This document shows, one piece after another, positions 7,064-15,102 of a stretch of 16,998 bases of DNA (position 1 is the stretch's first letter; the number at the start of each line of letters is the position of its first letter). The position numbers and the translations under genes are program-made. The stretch lies in assembly GCA_034434335.1 (NCBI GenBank), contig DAOTZS010000082.1, positions 1 to 16,998 of the forward strand, in the 5' to 3' direction. The notes beneath the pieces were generated by a model. That model was not told the DNA's origin, searched no databases, and saw only the letters and a list, made by a program, of their open reading frames with translations. The stretch is from DAOTZS01 sp034434335. GTDB taxonomy: Bacteria; Chloroflexota; Anaerolineae; CG2-30-64-16.

Positions 7064-7999
7064 CACCACCTGGCGATAAATCGTTTCGAGCCTGGCCGCG
7101 ATCGCTTCCAACGAGAGGGGCAGGATCGCCTCCCGGCCCTGGGTGCGGGCCCCAAAATCAAGGGCCGCGGCCAGCTTCTCAGCCAGGGAGCCGGGATCGC
7201 GGCCGGCCAGGAAACAGCCAGCCGTCCCACCGATCACCTCAGCCACATCCCCCACGTCCACCGAGACGATCGGCAGGTTGCAGGCCATGGCCTCTTTGAT
7301 GACCATGGGCGAGCCCTCGGCCTCGGAGGCCAGGACTAGCACATCGCAGGCGTTCATAAAGAGCGGCATGCGCTCGTGCGGCTCGTGCTCGGCCACCACC
7401 AGGCGGGCAGAGGGACGTCGGTGGCGCAGGAGGGCCATGGCCGCCTCTACCAGGTCAAACCGCTTCTCGGGCCGGCGCATCCCCGCGAACAGCACCAGGG
7501 GGACGTCAGCCGGCAGGCCCAGGGCAGCCCGGGCCTCGGCCTGGGGCATGGGCCGGAACAGCTCCACATCCACGCCGCACGGCACCACCTCCACATCGCG
7601 CCGGCCCAATGCCTGAGCCACCCGCCGCGACGTGGCGATAGTACGAGTCACCCTGCGGCTGGCCCACCGGCACAAGGGGGCTGTCCACCCACGCTGCGCC
7701 TCGATGCCATGGTGGGTCAACACGACAGGCACGCGGCGCTGTGCCAGCGCCATAATGCCCGAGAAGACATAATGGGCATGGATCAGGTCGTAATCACCCT
7801 CTTCCACCGCGCGGCGCACGCGGCCAAACCCGCGGGCATACTCGGCCCAGCCAGCTCTGCCGTTGATGAACAACACATCCACCTGCAGCCCGCGGCGCCG
7901 CAACGACTCCACCTGCTCGGCCACGAAGATGCCCGCCATGGGTTCTGTCGGCGTGGGATACATGTTGGTGACAACCAGGACCCGCAATGGGGCCATCAT
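7061..7999 (-). CDS. GT4 family glycosyltransferase, short form
   Basis: At 312 residues this GT-B enzyme is shorter than the usual 360-400. The N-terminal domain opens with PLRVLVVTNMYPTPTEPMAG, carries LIHAHYVFSG (72-81), the position of the acceptor-side histidine, and seems to lack a stretch of about 30-40 residues around residue 50. The donor domain has FAGMRRPEKRFDL (171-183), giving the phosphate-binding R/K pair, and EGSPMVIKEAMA (E228, E236), an EX7E motif. ATG 7999 is one base past the previous stop, with GGGAG upstream. ATG 7996 is equally possible. The final codons are GTG GTG TAG, and the TAG together with the preceding TG already belong to the repeat array. It probably acts on the cytoplasmic face in repeat-unit assembly. 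Confidence 0.88.
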   Translation of the reverse strand: MMAPLRVLVVTNMYPTPTEPMAGIFVAEQVESLRRRGLQVDVLFINGRAGWAEYARGFGRVRRAVEEGDYDLIHAHYVFSGIMALAQRRVPVVLTHHGIEAQRGWTAPLCRWASRRVTRTIATSRRVAQALGRRDVEVVPCGVDVELFRPMPQAEARAALGLPADVPLVLFAGMRRPEKRFDLVEAAMALLRHRRPSARLVVAEHEPHERMPLFMNACDVLVLASEAEGSPMVIKEAMACNLPIVSVDVGDVAEVIGGTAGCFLAGRDPGSLAEKLAAALDFGARTQGREAILPLSLEAIAARLETIYRQVV

Positions 8000-8000
8000 G

Positions 8001-9140
8001 TCATCTCCCGCCCTGTGAGCGATACAACGCCAGGTACTGCCCGGCGATGCGGGCAGCATCGAAGCGCGTGGCCGCTGTCGCGCGTGCGGCCTGGCCCATC
8101 CTGCGTGCCAGTGCCTCGTCGTTCAGCAAGCGCACCAGCGCCTGGGACAGGGCAACGGGGTCCCCGGGGGGCACCAGCAGCCCCGTCTGCCCGTCCTCAA
8201 TCAGGTACGGCACCCCGCCGACCGCGGCTGCCACCACCGGCAGGCCGGCGGCCATGGCCTCAACCACCGCCATGGGTGCCACCTCCTGGCGGCTGGGGAG
8301 GGCCACCACCGCAGCCTCTGCGTAGGCCATCTCCATCTGCTCCTGGGCCAGGGGGCCGGGAAGGTGCACAATCCCCTCCAGGCCAAGCCGCTTGATCTCA
8401 GCCCGCACCCGGGCCGTGTAGCGCGCGTCGGGCAAGGGGCCGGCCAGCCACAGGTGCAGCTCAGGCGCGGCCGCCCGCGCCTGAGCTGCCGCACGCACCA
8501 GGGTCAGCGGATCTTTGAGGGGGATCAGCGCCGCGGGCATGAGCACGCGGCCCGGCACAGGTCGCCGCGGCAGGGTGAAATAGCCGGCAGGAGCCGGGTT
8601 CTCGATTACCTGGATCACGGTAGGGGTGCGCAGCCGATATGCCTCTGCCACGTAGCGGCTCACCGCGGTGATGCAGCGCACGCGGGCCAGCGCCTGGCGT
8701 TCGTAATGGCTGGCCAGGGCAAAGCTCAGCCGGTTGAACAACCCCGGGTAGTTGCGGGCTTCCTGGCTCAGCACGCCGTGGATTGTCCAGATCGGCTGGT
8801 AGCCAGCCCTCAGCGCCGCCACGGCAAAGCTCGGGCCGTGGGCGTGGACCACGTCGGGGCTGATGGTGGCCAGCCGACGGGCGATCAGCCCGACGCCGGT
8901 CAGCATATTCGGCACCAGCCGGCGACGGCTTTGGGCGATGAAATGCAGCGTGACGTTGCCCTGCCCCATGACCTGGGTGCAGCTGATGTCCGAGTGGCAG
9001 TGGATAACGTGCAACTCCAGGTCCGGGACCCTGCTCAGCTCGGCCACCAGCCGCGCCGAGACCGCCTGCACCCCACCGCTGAGGCGGCCCGGGTCGGCCG
9101 GGTAGTTGGTGATCATGGCGACACGCAAGGGTCTGGTCAT
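8001..9140 (-). CDS. GT4 family glycosyltransferase, paralogue of the gene at 10930-12135
   Basis: The predicted product has 379 residues with two Rossmann domains. N-terminal features are VAMITNYPADPGRLSGGVQ with the glycine-rich loop, and VVHAHGPSF (97-105). The donor domain ends in RQEVAPMAVVEAMAAGLPVV, a classic EX7E motif (E286, E294). The segment that normally reads GRL---K-- is MPAALIPLKD (201-210): K209 is present, but the arginine that binds the donor diphosphate is replaced by A204. The start is taken as ATG 9140, 8 nt after the GT39-like stop. Its ribosome binding site is weak, and a GTG at 9215 in the same frame would add 25 residues, but that part looks like the shadow of the neighbouring gene. 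It may use coupled translation. The sugar is unknown. Confidence 0.87.
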   Translation of the reverse strand: MTRPLRVAMITNYPADPGRLSGGVQAVSARLVAELSRVPDLELHVIHCHSDISCTQVMGQGNVTLHFIAQSRRRLVPNMLTGVGLIARRLATISPDVVHAHGPSFAVAALRAGYQPIWTIHGVLSQEARNYPGLFNRLSFALASHYERQALARVRCITAVSRYVAEAYRLRTPTVIQVIENPAPAGYFTLPRRPVPGRVLMPAALIPLKDPLTLVRAAAQARAAAPELHLWLAGPLPDARYTARVRAEIKRLGLEGIVHLPGPLAQEQMEMAYAEAAVVALPSRQEVAPMAVVEAMAAGLPVVAAAVGGVPYLIEDGQTGLLVPPGDPVALSQALVRLLNDEALARRMGQAARATAATRFDAARIAGQYLALYRSQGGR

Positions 9141-9148
9141 AGCGGTGG

Positions 9149-10933
9149 TCAGGGTAGCACCAGGTAGAGCCGGGAGAACGGAAAGCGGGCGAACAAGGCG
9201 GCCTGTTTCAGCCACTGCCCCAGCCGATCCGGGCTGTCATCCCCCGCCACGTCGTTCACCACCACGAACACGCGGCCCCCAGGCCCGCTTTCAGAGACCA
9301 GATATGTGAGCGGCACCCCCTGCACGGTGAAGTAATACTCCAGGATCGTGTCGGAGGGGGCCACCGTCAACACCCGATCGCCGGGCCGCAGTTCATCACG
9401 CAGCATAGCAACGATGTACGGCGCGTCGCGCAAGGTTTCCGTCTCGTTGGAGAAATAGACAGAGCGCGCCAGCACGACGTTCAAGGCCAGGCCAACAGCC
9501 AGGGCCACAGCCGCCAGGGCTGCCACGACAGGATAGGTTTTGTGCCCGCGCACGAGCCGGGCAGCCGCGGCTGTCAGGCCAGCTGCAGCCAGGGTCAGGT
9601 AGAGCGGCAGCAGGAAGAGCCACACGCGGCGGTAAGGGACCACGCGCTGGAGGATCAGCAGCACCGGGCACCAGAGCAGGACCGGCACCAGAGGTGGTAC
9701 CCGCCAGCGCGCAAGGCGGCCATGGGCTATCGTGGCGCCCACCGCAGCCGCGGCCAGGAGTATTCCCAGAGGCAGCGGGATATCACGATTCCACTGGGCC
9801 CAGACCGGCCCCAGGGAGGCTACCAGCGCCGAGCCGAACTGTCGCCATGGCTGGGGCGTCACAAACACGTTGCCCGTTACAGCCCCAGGGCCTGCGGTGA
9901 TCATCACCGGCGCATAGCAAAGCGCGGTCAGGAAGGCTGTCACCCCAAGGGCCAGGGCCAGCTCGTGCCACCTGGAAGCAAGAGCCCGGCGGCCAGCCCT
10001 GGCCGGCTCGTGCGCAATCCAGGACAGAAGTAGCCACAGCCCTACGATCCCCACTGGGTAGAGCATGATGGGAACCGTCCACAGGCCCAGTGCGGCCAGC
10101 GCGGCGAAGAGCAGCCAGACAGCCGCGTTGCTGTGCCCGGCCAGCCAGGTCGCCAGCAGCCACAGCGTCAAGAAGAGGGCTGCTACGATGGTATAGCCGC
10201 GCGCGTTGACAGAGTATTCCACCAGGGCCGAGGAGCCGGCGATCAGCGCGGCAGCTATCAGCCCCGCGGACAGGCCATAAAGCTTACGGGCCAGAGCATA
10301 GCCGGCCGGCACCAGGGCCACCCCGGCGAGCAACGCTGGCAGGCGGATAGCCCATTCATGCCAGCCGAAAAGGCGCAGGGCGATGTACACCAGCAGGGTG
10401 TGAAACAGGTGGTTGTTGGGCGCCGAGTAGTCGGTCAGGGCGATATAAAGGGGCTTGGCCGCGTAGCGCATAACCGTATAAGACTCATCGTAGCGCATTG
10501 GCAACCCCAGGTAAAAGAGCCGTACCCCCACCGCGCTCAGGGTTACTGCGATCAAGGCCACCCGGTGGCTGAGGGGGGTGCGCTGCCAGGCGCTGGCTGC
10601 GCCGGCCCGGGCCCCGGCCCATGCCTGCGCTGCCGACCGGGCCAGGGAGACGACCTGCTGAGCGATCGGCTCCCGGCCTTTGAAGAGCAACACAGCCGCC
10701 ACAGCCAGCCCTCCCGCCAGCCACCGCAGCCGGGCCACCATGCGCGCAAAAAGGTCGCGTGTCAGCGTATCGGCGCTGCCATCGAGGGTGAAGGCATCGG
10801 CCCTGGCTCTGATGGTTTCATAGGGGATGCATGAGAGGGCCAGCAACCCCACCCCGGCCAGCAGAGCCAGGAGTGCCAGGCCGGCCACGATCCTGGCACA
10901 ATATCTTACGGCAGCTCTCGTGTCGGCTTTCAT
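9149..10933 (-). CDS. GT39-like membrane glycosyltransferase (PMT_2 family)
   Basis: This 594-residue protein has many membrane segments. An N-terminal part of about 120 residues holds two hydrophobic segments (about 14-36 and 70-84), followed by the GT-C core. LPMRYDESYT (144-153) has the D149-E150 acidic pair at the end of the first core membrane helix, the catalytic signature of PMT/ArnT-like enzymes. NNHLFHTLLVY (173-183) matches the following HPPLY-like region. After the last helix comes a soluble extracytoplasmic domain of about 110 residues (RDAPYIVAMLRDELRPGDRV onward). It should transfer a sugar from a polyprenyl-phosphate donor outside the membrane. ATG 10933 overlaps the preceding stop as ATGA. 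The frame stays open upstream for 321 codons, but that is the shadow of the neighbouring gene. The N-terminal extension is longer than in most relatives. Confidence 0.86.
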   Translation of the reverse strand: MKADTRAAVRYCARIVAGLALLALLAGVGLLALSCIPYETIRARADAFTLDGSADTLTRDLFARMVARLRWLAGGLAVAAVLLFKGREPIAQQVVSLARSAAQAWAGARAGAASAWQRTPLSHRVALIAVTLSAVGVRLFYLGLPMRYDESYTVMRYAAKPLYIALTDYSAPNNHLFHTLLVYIALRLFGWHEWAIRLPALLAGVALVPAGYALARKLYGLSAGLIAAALIAGSSALVEYSVNARGYTIVAALFLTLWLLATWLAGHSNAAVWLLFAALAALGLWTVPIMLYPVGIVGLWLLLSWIAHEPARAGRRALASRWHELALALGVTAFLTALCYAPVMITAGPGAVTGNVFVTPQPWRQFGSALVASLGPVWAQWNRDIPLPLGILLAAAAVGATIAHGRLARWRVPPLVPVLLWCPVLLILQRVVPYRRVWLFLLPLYLTLAAAGLTAAAARLVRGHKTYPVVAALAAVALAVGLALNVVLARSVYFSNETETLRDAPYIVAMLRDELRPGDRVLTVAPSDTILEYYFTVQGVPLTYLVSESGPGGRVFVVVNDVAGDDSPDRLGQWLKQAALFARFPFSRLYLVLP

Positions 10934-12135
10934 TCCGCCTCTTGCGCGTTTGCACACTGCTCTGGCGCCTGGTTGCAGCTTAGCATGCGGTAGAGGGCCA
11001 GGGTGCGTTCGACCACGGCGTGCGTCTGAAAGCGCTGCACGGCCTCGGCCCGCGCGGCCTGGCCAAAGGCCTGGGCCAGCCCGGGCTGGGTCAACAGCCT
11101 GAGCGTGGCCTGGGCTATCGCGTCGGCGTCGCCGGCCGCGGCCAGGAAGCCGGTCTCGCCGTGGCGGACCATGTAGGGCACGCCGCCCACCCGGGTGGCC
11201 ACCACCGGCCGGCCGGCCGCCATCGCCTCGGCCACGGCTACCGGCGCGGTCTCCTGCCGGCTGGTGAGCAGCACCACGTCGGCGCGGGCATAGCGCGCGG
11301 CCAGCCCCGCCCTGTCCAGCGGGCCCAGGAGGAACACGCGGCCTTCCAGCCCCAGCCGGCTGATCCGCTCCCGGCAGGTTGCTGTATAAGCCGGATCGGC
11401 ATCGGTCTGCCCCGCGATGTCTAGCGTGGCGTCCGGAAAAGCTCTGCCAACCCGCGCGAAGGCGTCCAGCAAGGTCAGGATGTCCTTGCGGGGGATCAGC
11501 CGCGCCACGCAGAGCAGCAGGGGCCCTTGGCCCCACGCCTTTGCCTGCCCGGCCAGGGGAGGCACCGTGAAAAAGAGGTCGTCCACCGGGTTCTCGATCT
11601 CGTGGAAGCGGGCCCGGGTGAAGGGCCGGTACTCTTGCGCCACGTAGGGGCTGATGGCGATCACCTCGCGAGCGCGGCGCAGGATCCAGCGCTCGTACCA
11701 GGCATCCAGGGCCCAGCGTGCCCGGGTCGGCCAGGGGCTGTGAGCCAGGGCCAGCGCTGCCTCGCGGAAGACGACCCCGTGCAGGGTGATCACCGTTGGC
11801 CGGCCGCTCTGCAACGCCGCATCGGCATAGTGCCCTGCCATGTGGGCGTGGATCACGTCGGGCTTGAGCGCGCGCAAAGCCCGCAACACTGGCCACACCG
11901 CCGGCTGATGCCAGAGCAATCTATCTCCGCGCGGGTGTGGAAGCCGGTGGAGGGTGAAACTCTTCTGCTTTTCGACACACGGCCGGCGCAGCCCAGGGAC
12001 GGAAGTGAGCACATGCAACTCTACCCCGCGCTGGCCGGCCAGGCCATTGGCCAGGCTCAGCACAACCGCATCCACCCCGCCAGCCAGCCCTGCCCCAGGC
12101 TCGCCCGGATAGGGGCCCAGTAGCGCGACCTTCAC
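10930..12135 (-). CDS. GT4 family glycosyltransferase
   Basis: The 401-residue product is a GT-B glycosyltransferase. The N-terminus KVALLGPYPGEPGAGLAGGV has the glycine-rich loop, VIHAHMAGHYADA (94-106) the acceptor-side histidines, and ENPVDDLF (181-188) the linker. The donor domain shows VARLIPRKD (210-218), with the R212/K217 phosphate-binding pair, and SRQETAPVAVAEAMAAGRPV, an EX7E motif (E295, E303). The last 20 residues are rich in Q, E and A and show no known domain. GTG 12135 overlaps the polymerase stop as GTGA, and AGGAG lies 7 nt upstream. A frame that stays open some 115 codons further upstream is the shadow of the polymerase gene. It is closely similar along its length to the glycosyltransferase at 8001-9140, with a GT39-like gene between them. 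Confidence 0.9.
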   Translation of the reverse strand: MKVALLGPYPGEPGAGLAGGVDAVVLSLANGLAGQRGVELHVLTSVPGLRRPCVEKQKSFTLHRLPHPRGDRLLWHQPAVWPVLRALRALKPDVIHAHMAGHYADAALQSGRPTVITLHGVVFREAALALAHSPWPTRARWALDAWYERWILRRAREVIAISPYVAQEYRPFTRARFHEIENPVDDLFFTVPPLAGQAKAWGQGPLLLCVARLIPRKDILTLLDAFARVGRAFPDATLDIAGQTDADPAYTATCRERISRLGLEGRVFLLGPLDRAGLAARYARADVVLLTSRQETAPVAVAEAMAAGRPVVATRVGGVPYMVRHGETGFLAAAGDADAIAQATLRLLTQPGLAQAFGQAARAEAVQRFQTHAVVERTLALYRMLSCNQAPEQCANAQEAE

Positions 12136-13613
12136 CCAGCGACTCCTGATAGCCTGCCCATTTCTTCCAGCCGTCCCACCAGGGCACCGACGAGCAGAAA
12201 CAGGGTCAGATTGGCAAACTGAGCGTTCTGCACATCGAAGGTGCCGATGATGACCATGTAACTGATCAGCGTGGCCCAGAGCGTGGCCACGGTCTCCCTG
12301 GCTTCCGCCCGCTCCTCCTCCCCCCAGGGATGACGCCAGAAGCGATAACCCCGCCAGAGCAGCCCGGCAAAGAGGGCCAGATAGGGGATCAGGGCAACCA
12401 AGCCTCCCGACACCAGGACGTAGAGGTACGAGTTGTGCACGGCCGGGAACTCCGATACCATGGTGATGCGATGCGGGTTCCATCCGAACTGGCCGGCAGC
12501 CACCCGCCCGAATTCATCGTACCCGATGCCGATCACTGGCGAGCTCAGGAACAGCTCCCAGGCGAGACGCCAGGCGGTCAGGCGATAGGTGATCGGCTCT
12601 TGGGAGGTGAGCCGGCCCTGGATCATCTCAGGGCTGACGACCGCCACCGCCGACACTGTGGCCCCGATCAGGATCAGCATGGGCAGCAGGGCCAGCAAGG
12701 CGCGGCGGAGTGGCGGGCTGAGCCACACCAGGATGGCCAGGCCAATGAGCACGCCCAGCCAGCCCGCCCGCACATAGGCAAAGAACACGCCGGCCAGCAC
12801 ACATATGAGCGCCACGCCCAAAAACACCTTCCATCTCAGCCTGCCTGTCTGGCGGAGGCCATACAACAATGCCGGCACACTGACCGCCAGGGGGGTTGTC
12901 ATGGCGGCGGGGCTGCCAAAGACGCTCAACACCTTGCGGATCTTCCCTTCGTAGACCAGGCTGTAGTGGACCGGTGAAAAGAGGGTGTGGCCGGTTAACT
13001 GCTCGCGGGCGGTGATCAACCCCAACAGAGCGCTCACCAGCGCCACCGCTGCAATGGCCGCCATCAGGCTCCTGCGGCTGCGCAGCCAGTTGCGGCTGAA
13101 ATAGAAAACCAGGAACGGTGCCACCACGAAATCGAAAACTGTCTGGAGCCCTCCCACCAGCCCCAACGACGACATGGGCAGCGCCAGGATCATGGCCGCG
13201 GTAAAGCCGGCCATGGCAACCTCGATCCAGCTCAGCCGGACAGGCTGCCACCCCGTGCGCAAGACCACCTGGGAAACCATCTGGTACAGCAACAGCAACG
13301 TCATCAGCCGCGTCACGTCCAGGTCGGGGATGCCGCGGCCAAGCTGGAGCTTGAGGTAGATATGGCTGGCGAAGGGAGCCAGCACGATCCACAGCAGCAG
13401 GCTGGCCGAGGGGCTGAGCAGGGCCGTCAGGGCCACCGCGCTCAGCCCCACCCCGGTCACGGCCCAGGTCCAGGCCGGCGAGGTCAGGACGCGGCCGAGC
13501 AGCAGCCCGGTGCCGACCACGGCGGCCAGGGCAACCAGCCCCAGGGCCAGCCGTCCGAAGCCCGGCGGGCTGCTCGCCTGCTCTATGGGATGATCAACGG
13601 GCGGGTGAACCAC
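12132..13613 (-). CDS. O-antigen polymerase / ligase family membrane protein (Wzy/WaaL-like)
   Basis: This 493-residue protein has about a dozen hydrophobic segments. A large outer loop contains RLTAWRLAWELFLSSPVIGIGYDEFG, shown here only as the family pattern R...W..A...F..SP..G.G...F. HNSYL follows at 393-397. Both are the marks of the Wzy_C / O-antigen ligase fold, which joins glycan repeat units (Wzy) or transfers glycan to a final acceptor (WaaL, PglL-like). The two roles cannot be separated by sequence reading alone. A co-polymerase gene upstream favours the polymerase role. GTG 13613 is preferred because GGAG (13624-13621) lies 7 nt upstream and it directly follows the preceding stop. 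An in-frame TTG at 13685 would overlap the previous gene by 71 bp and has no ribosome binding site. Confidence 0.88.
   Translation of the reverse strand: MVHPPVDHPIEQASSPPGFGRLALGLVALAAVVGTGLLLGRVLTSPAWTWAVTGVGLSAVALTALLSPSASLLLWIVLAPFASHIYLKLQLGRGIPDLDVTRLMTLLLLYQMVSQVVLRTGWQPVRLSWIEVAMAGFTAAMILALPMSSLGLVGGLQTVFDFVVAPFLVFYFSRNWLRSRRSLMAAIAAVALVSALLGLITAREQLTGHTLFSPVHYSLVYEGKIRKVLSVFGSPAAMTTPLAVSVPALLYGLRQTGRLRWKVFLGVALICVLAGVFFAYVRAGWLGVLIGLAILVWLSPPLRRALLALLPMLILIGATVSAVAVVSPEMIQGRLTSQEPITYRLTAWRLAWELFLSSPVIGIGYDEFGRVAAGQFGWNPHRITMVSEFPAVHNSYLYVLVSGGLVALIPYLALFAGLLWRGYRFWRHPWGEEERAEARETVATLWATLISYMVIIGTFDVQNAQFANLTLFLLVGALVGRLEEMGRLSGVAG
12143..12147 (-). promoter_or_regulatory. Ribosome binding site deciding GTG 12135
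   Basis: AGGAG sits 7 nt before GTG 12135, inside the last codons of the polymerase gene. With the GTGA stop/start overlap it supports translational coupling and rules out the much longer open frame as the real protein. Confidence 0.65.
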
Positions 13614-13614
13614 G

Positions 13615-14868
13615 TTAGTGCTCCGCAAGAACGCCTGAACTGATTTCTGCCAGCTCCCGATAGAACGAGGCGACTTCAGCCGCAAAGCGGTCGGGGCTGA
13701 AGGCTTCGGTTACCCGCCGCCGGCCAGCCTCCCCCATGGCCGCAGCGCGGGCCGGGTCGCTGAGGAGCTGGATGATAGCAGCCGCCAGGGCGGCAGGGTT
13801 GCGCGGCTCATAGAGCAGGCCAGTATGCCCGTGGACCACGATCTCGGGGCCGCCCCCTTCGGCCGGGGTGACCACCGGCCGGCCGGCGGCCATGGCTTCC
13901 AGCATCACCAGGCCGAACGGCTCGGGCGAGATGGATGTGTGGGCCAGCACGTCAATGGCCGCCAGCAGAGTTGGTGTGTCCTGAAGGTAGCCGGTGAAGC
14001 GGACAGCCTCGCCCAGGCCCAGGTCAGCGGCCAGGTGGCGCAGGGCCGGCCCGTACTCCAGGCTGTAAACCTCGGGCTCGCCGACCACCAACCCCAGGGT
14101 GGTCGGCAGGGCATCAACCACCTGGCGCAGCGCGCGCAGGAAGAGGTCCTGCCCCTTCCAGGGCACCAGCCGGCCCAGCACTGCCACGATGGGCCGATCG
14201 GCCGGCAGGCCCAGCACAGCGCGCGCGGCCAGCCGATCGGGGGCCTGGATGTAAGGGGCCGGGTCGAGGCCGTCGTAGATCACGCGGCGCAGGGAGTCTC
14301 CTGTCGCTATCTGCCGCCCTACATCCTCGGCGACCCAACGCGAGATGAAGATAAACCCGCGCAGGGTCCGCGCCCAGAGGCGGTCCCAGCCGTTCAGCGT
14401 GGCCAGCGAGCGCACATGGCAGAGCGCTGGCCGGCGGGCCAGCCAGGCTGCGGCAATAGCCGGCCGGCTGACGAACACCGCGTCGTTGATGTGGACCAGG
14501 GCCGGCCCGATGCGGCGCAAGGCGCGGTAGAGCCGCCAGGTGAGCGGCGCGGTGCGGGTGAGGATGTTGCGCAGGCCGCGGCCCCAGCTCCAGAGCCGGC
14601 CAGCCAGGCCCCGCTCACGTACCTTCTCCTGGAGCACACTCTGTTTCAGATGGCGGACCAGGGCGCTGGTGCGAGCAGTGTCGGGGCGGAAAACCGGCAC
14701 GGTCACCACCGGGATGGCCATTTCCCGGAAGCGGGCCACGGCCGGATTATGGCCGGCAAGCACCATCACCGGCTCGAAGGCGGGCCGGTCCAGCCGCTCC
14801 AGCAGCCGTTGCAGGCTGATCAGCGAGCCACCGATGCCGGGGCTCAGGTCAACATAAGCGATCCTCAT
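13615..14868 (-). CDS. GT4 family glycosyltransferase
   Basis: The 417-residue product is a complete GT-B glycosyltransferase. The N-terminus MRIAYVDLSPGIGGSLISL has the glycine-rich loop, and LVHINDAVFVSRPA (124-137) is the acceptor-side segment. VLGRLVPWKGQD (230-241) provides the donor-diphosphate pair R233/K238, and SPEPFGLVMLEAMAAGRPVV is the EX7E motif (E316, E324). The residues 60-110 insert is rich in arginine and may touch the membrane. The start is fixed by homology at ATG 14868, yet there is no Shine-Dalgarno sequence: only ACTGGG precedes the ATG before the first repeat copy of the adjoining island (14896-14874). It is the first gene after that island and may therefore be poorly translated or need another initiation route. 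Confidence 0.9.
   Translation of the reverse strand: MRIAYVDLSPGIGGSLISLQRLLERLDRPAFEPVMVLAGHNPAVARFREMAIPVVTVPVFRPDTARTSALVRHLKQSVLQEKVRERGLAGRLWSWGRGLRNILTRTAPLTWRLYRALRRIGPALVHINDAVFVSRPAIAAAWLARRPALCHVRSLATLNGWDRLWARTLRGFIFISRWVAEDVGRQIATGDSLRRVIYDGLDPAPYIQAPDRLAARAVLGLPADRPIVAVLGRLVPWKGQDLFLRALRQVVDALPTTLGLVVGEPEVYSLEYGPALRHLAADLGLGEAVRFTGYLQDTPTLLAAIDVLAHTSISPEPFGLVMLEAMAAGRPVVTPAEGGGPEIVVHGHTGLLYEPRNPAALAAAIIQLLSDPARAAAMGEAGRRRVTEAFSPDRFAAEVASFYRELAEISSGVLAEH
13621..13624 (-). promoter_or_regulatory. Ribosome binding site deciding GTG 13613
   Basis: GGAG lies 7 nt before GTG 13613, across the stop codon of the preceding glycosyltransferase. It supports the GTG start over the upstream TTG at 13685. 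Confidence 0.55.
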
Positions 14869-14964
14869 CCCAGTGTAGCGCGAACTTCAGTTCGCCTCCA
14901 TCCCTGTAGGGCGAACTTTTGCAACTTGAAAGATTATTCCAGCAATCCGTTGCTTTGCCACCTG

Positions 14965-15012
14965 CCCCCTCCCCTCTCCAGCTCGCCTTCAGCGGCGGGA
15001 GAGGGGAGGGGG
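14965..15012. repeat. 15-bp perfect inverted repeat, C/G-rich
   Basis: CCCCCTCCCCTCTCC (14965-14979) is the exact complement of the bases at 14998-15012, with an 18-nt loop. It is the first of three stem-loops inside the inserted element. Confidence 0.85.
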
Positions 15013-15021
15013 TGGAAAAAG

Positions 15022-15054
15022 GGGTTTGTAGCGGCCTTCGGCCGCCACAAACCC
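15022..15054. repeat. Strong stem-loop with TTC(G) loop
   Basis: GGGTTTGT (15022-15029) and GCGGCC (15031-15036) pair with GGCCGC (15040-15045) and ACAAACCC (15047-15054), with one A/C mismatch. That is 14 pairs in 33 bases closed by a CTTCG-type loop, which is very stable in RNA. There is no long T run on either side, so it is not a typical terminator. Confidence 0.85.
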
Positions 15055-15065
15055 TTCTCTTCAAT

Positions 15066-15102
15066 CCCCCCTCTGGCCTCACGGCCGGGGGACAGAGGGG
15101 GG
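15066..15102. repeat. 10-bp perfect inverted repeat, C/G-rich
   Basis: CCCCCCTCTG (15066-15075) is the exact complement of CAGAGGGGGG (15093-15102). The loop contains a small GGCC/GGCC repeat. The right arm and the bases after it form three long G runs close together. Confidence 0.8.

Noticed and set aside
6278..7339. Plus-strand open frames rich in repeated LAYTLGEL / ARLHPRRAKAR segments
   Set aside because: They are produced by translating the 52-bp array, since 52 is not a multiple of three and each frame picks up the same repeat. They continue into shadows of minus-strand genes and have no family signature.
9149..11896. A 915-residue open frame covering the GT39-like gene and much of the preceding one
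   Set aside because: The first 321 residues are R/G/P-rich shadow of the GT4 gene. The real start is the ATGA overlap at 10933.
10930..12483. Longer N-terminus for the GT4 gene starting at 12483
   Set aside because: The extra 116 residues are shadow of the polymerase gene. GTG 12135 has a good ribosome binding site and the family N-terminus.
12132..13685. TTG start at 13685 for the polymerase gene
   Set aside because: It gives a 71-bp overlap with no ribosome binding site, whereas GTG 13613 has GGAG at the right distance.
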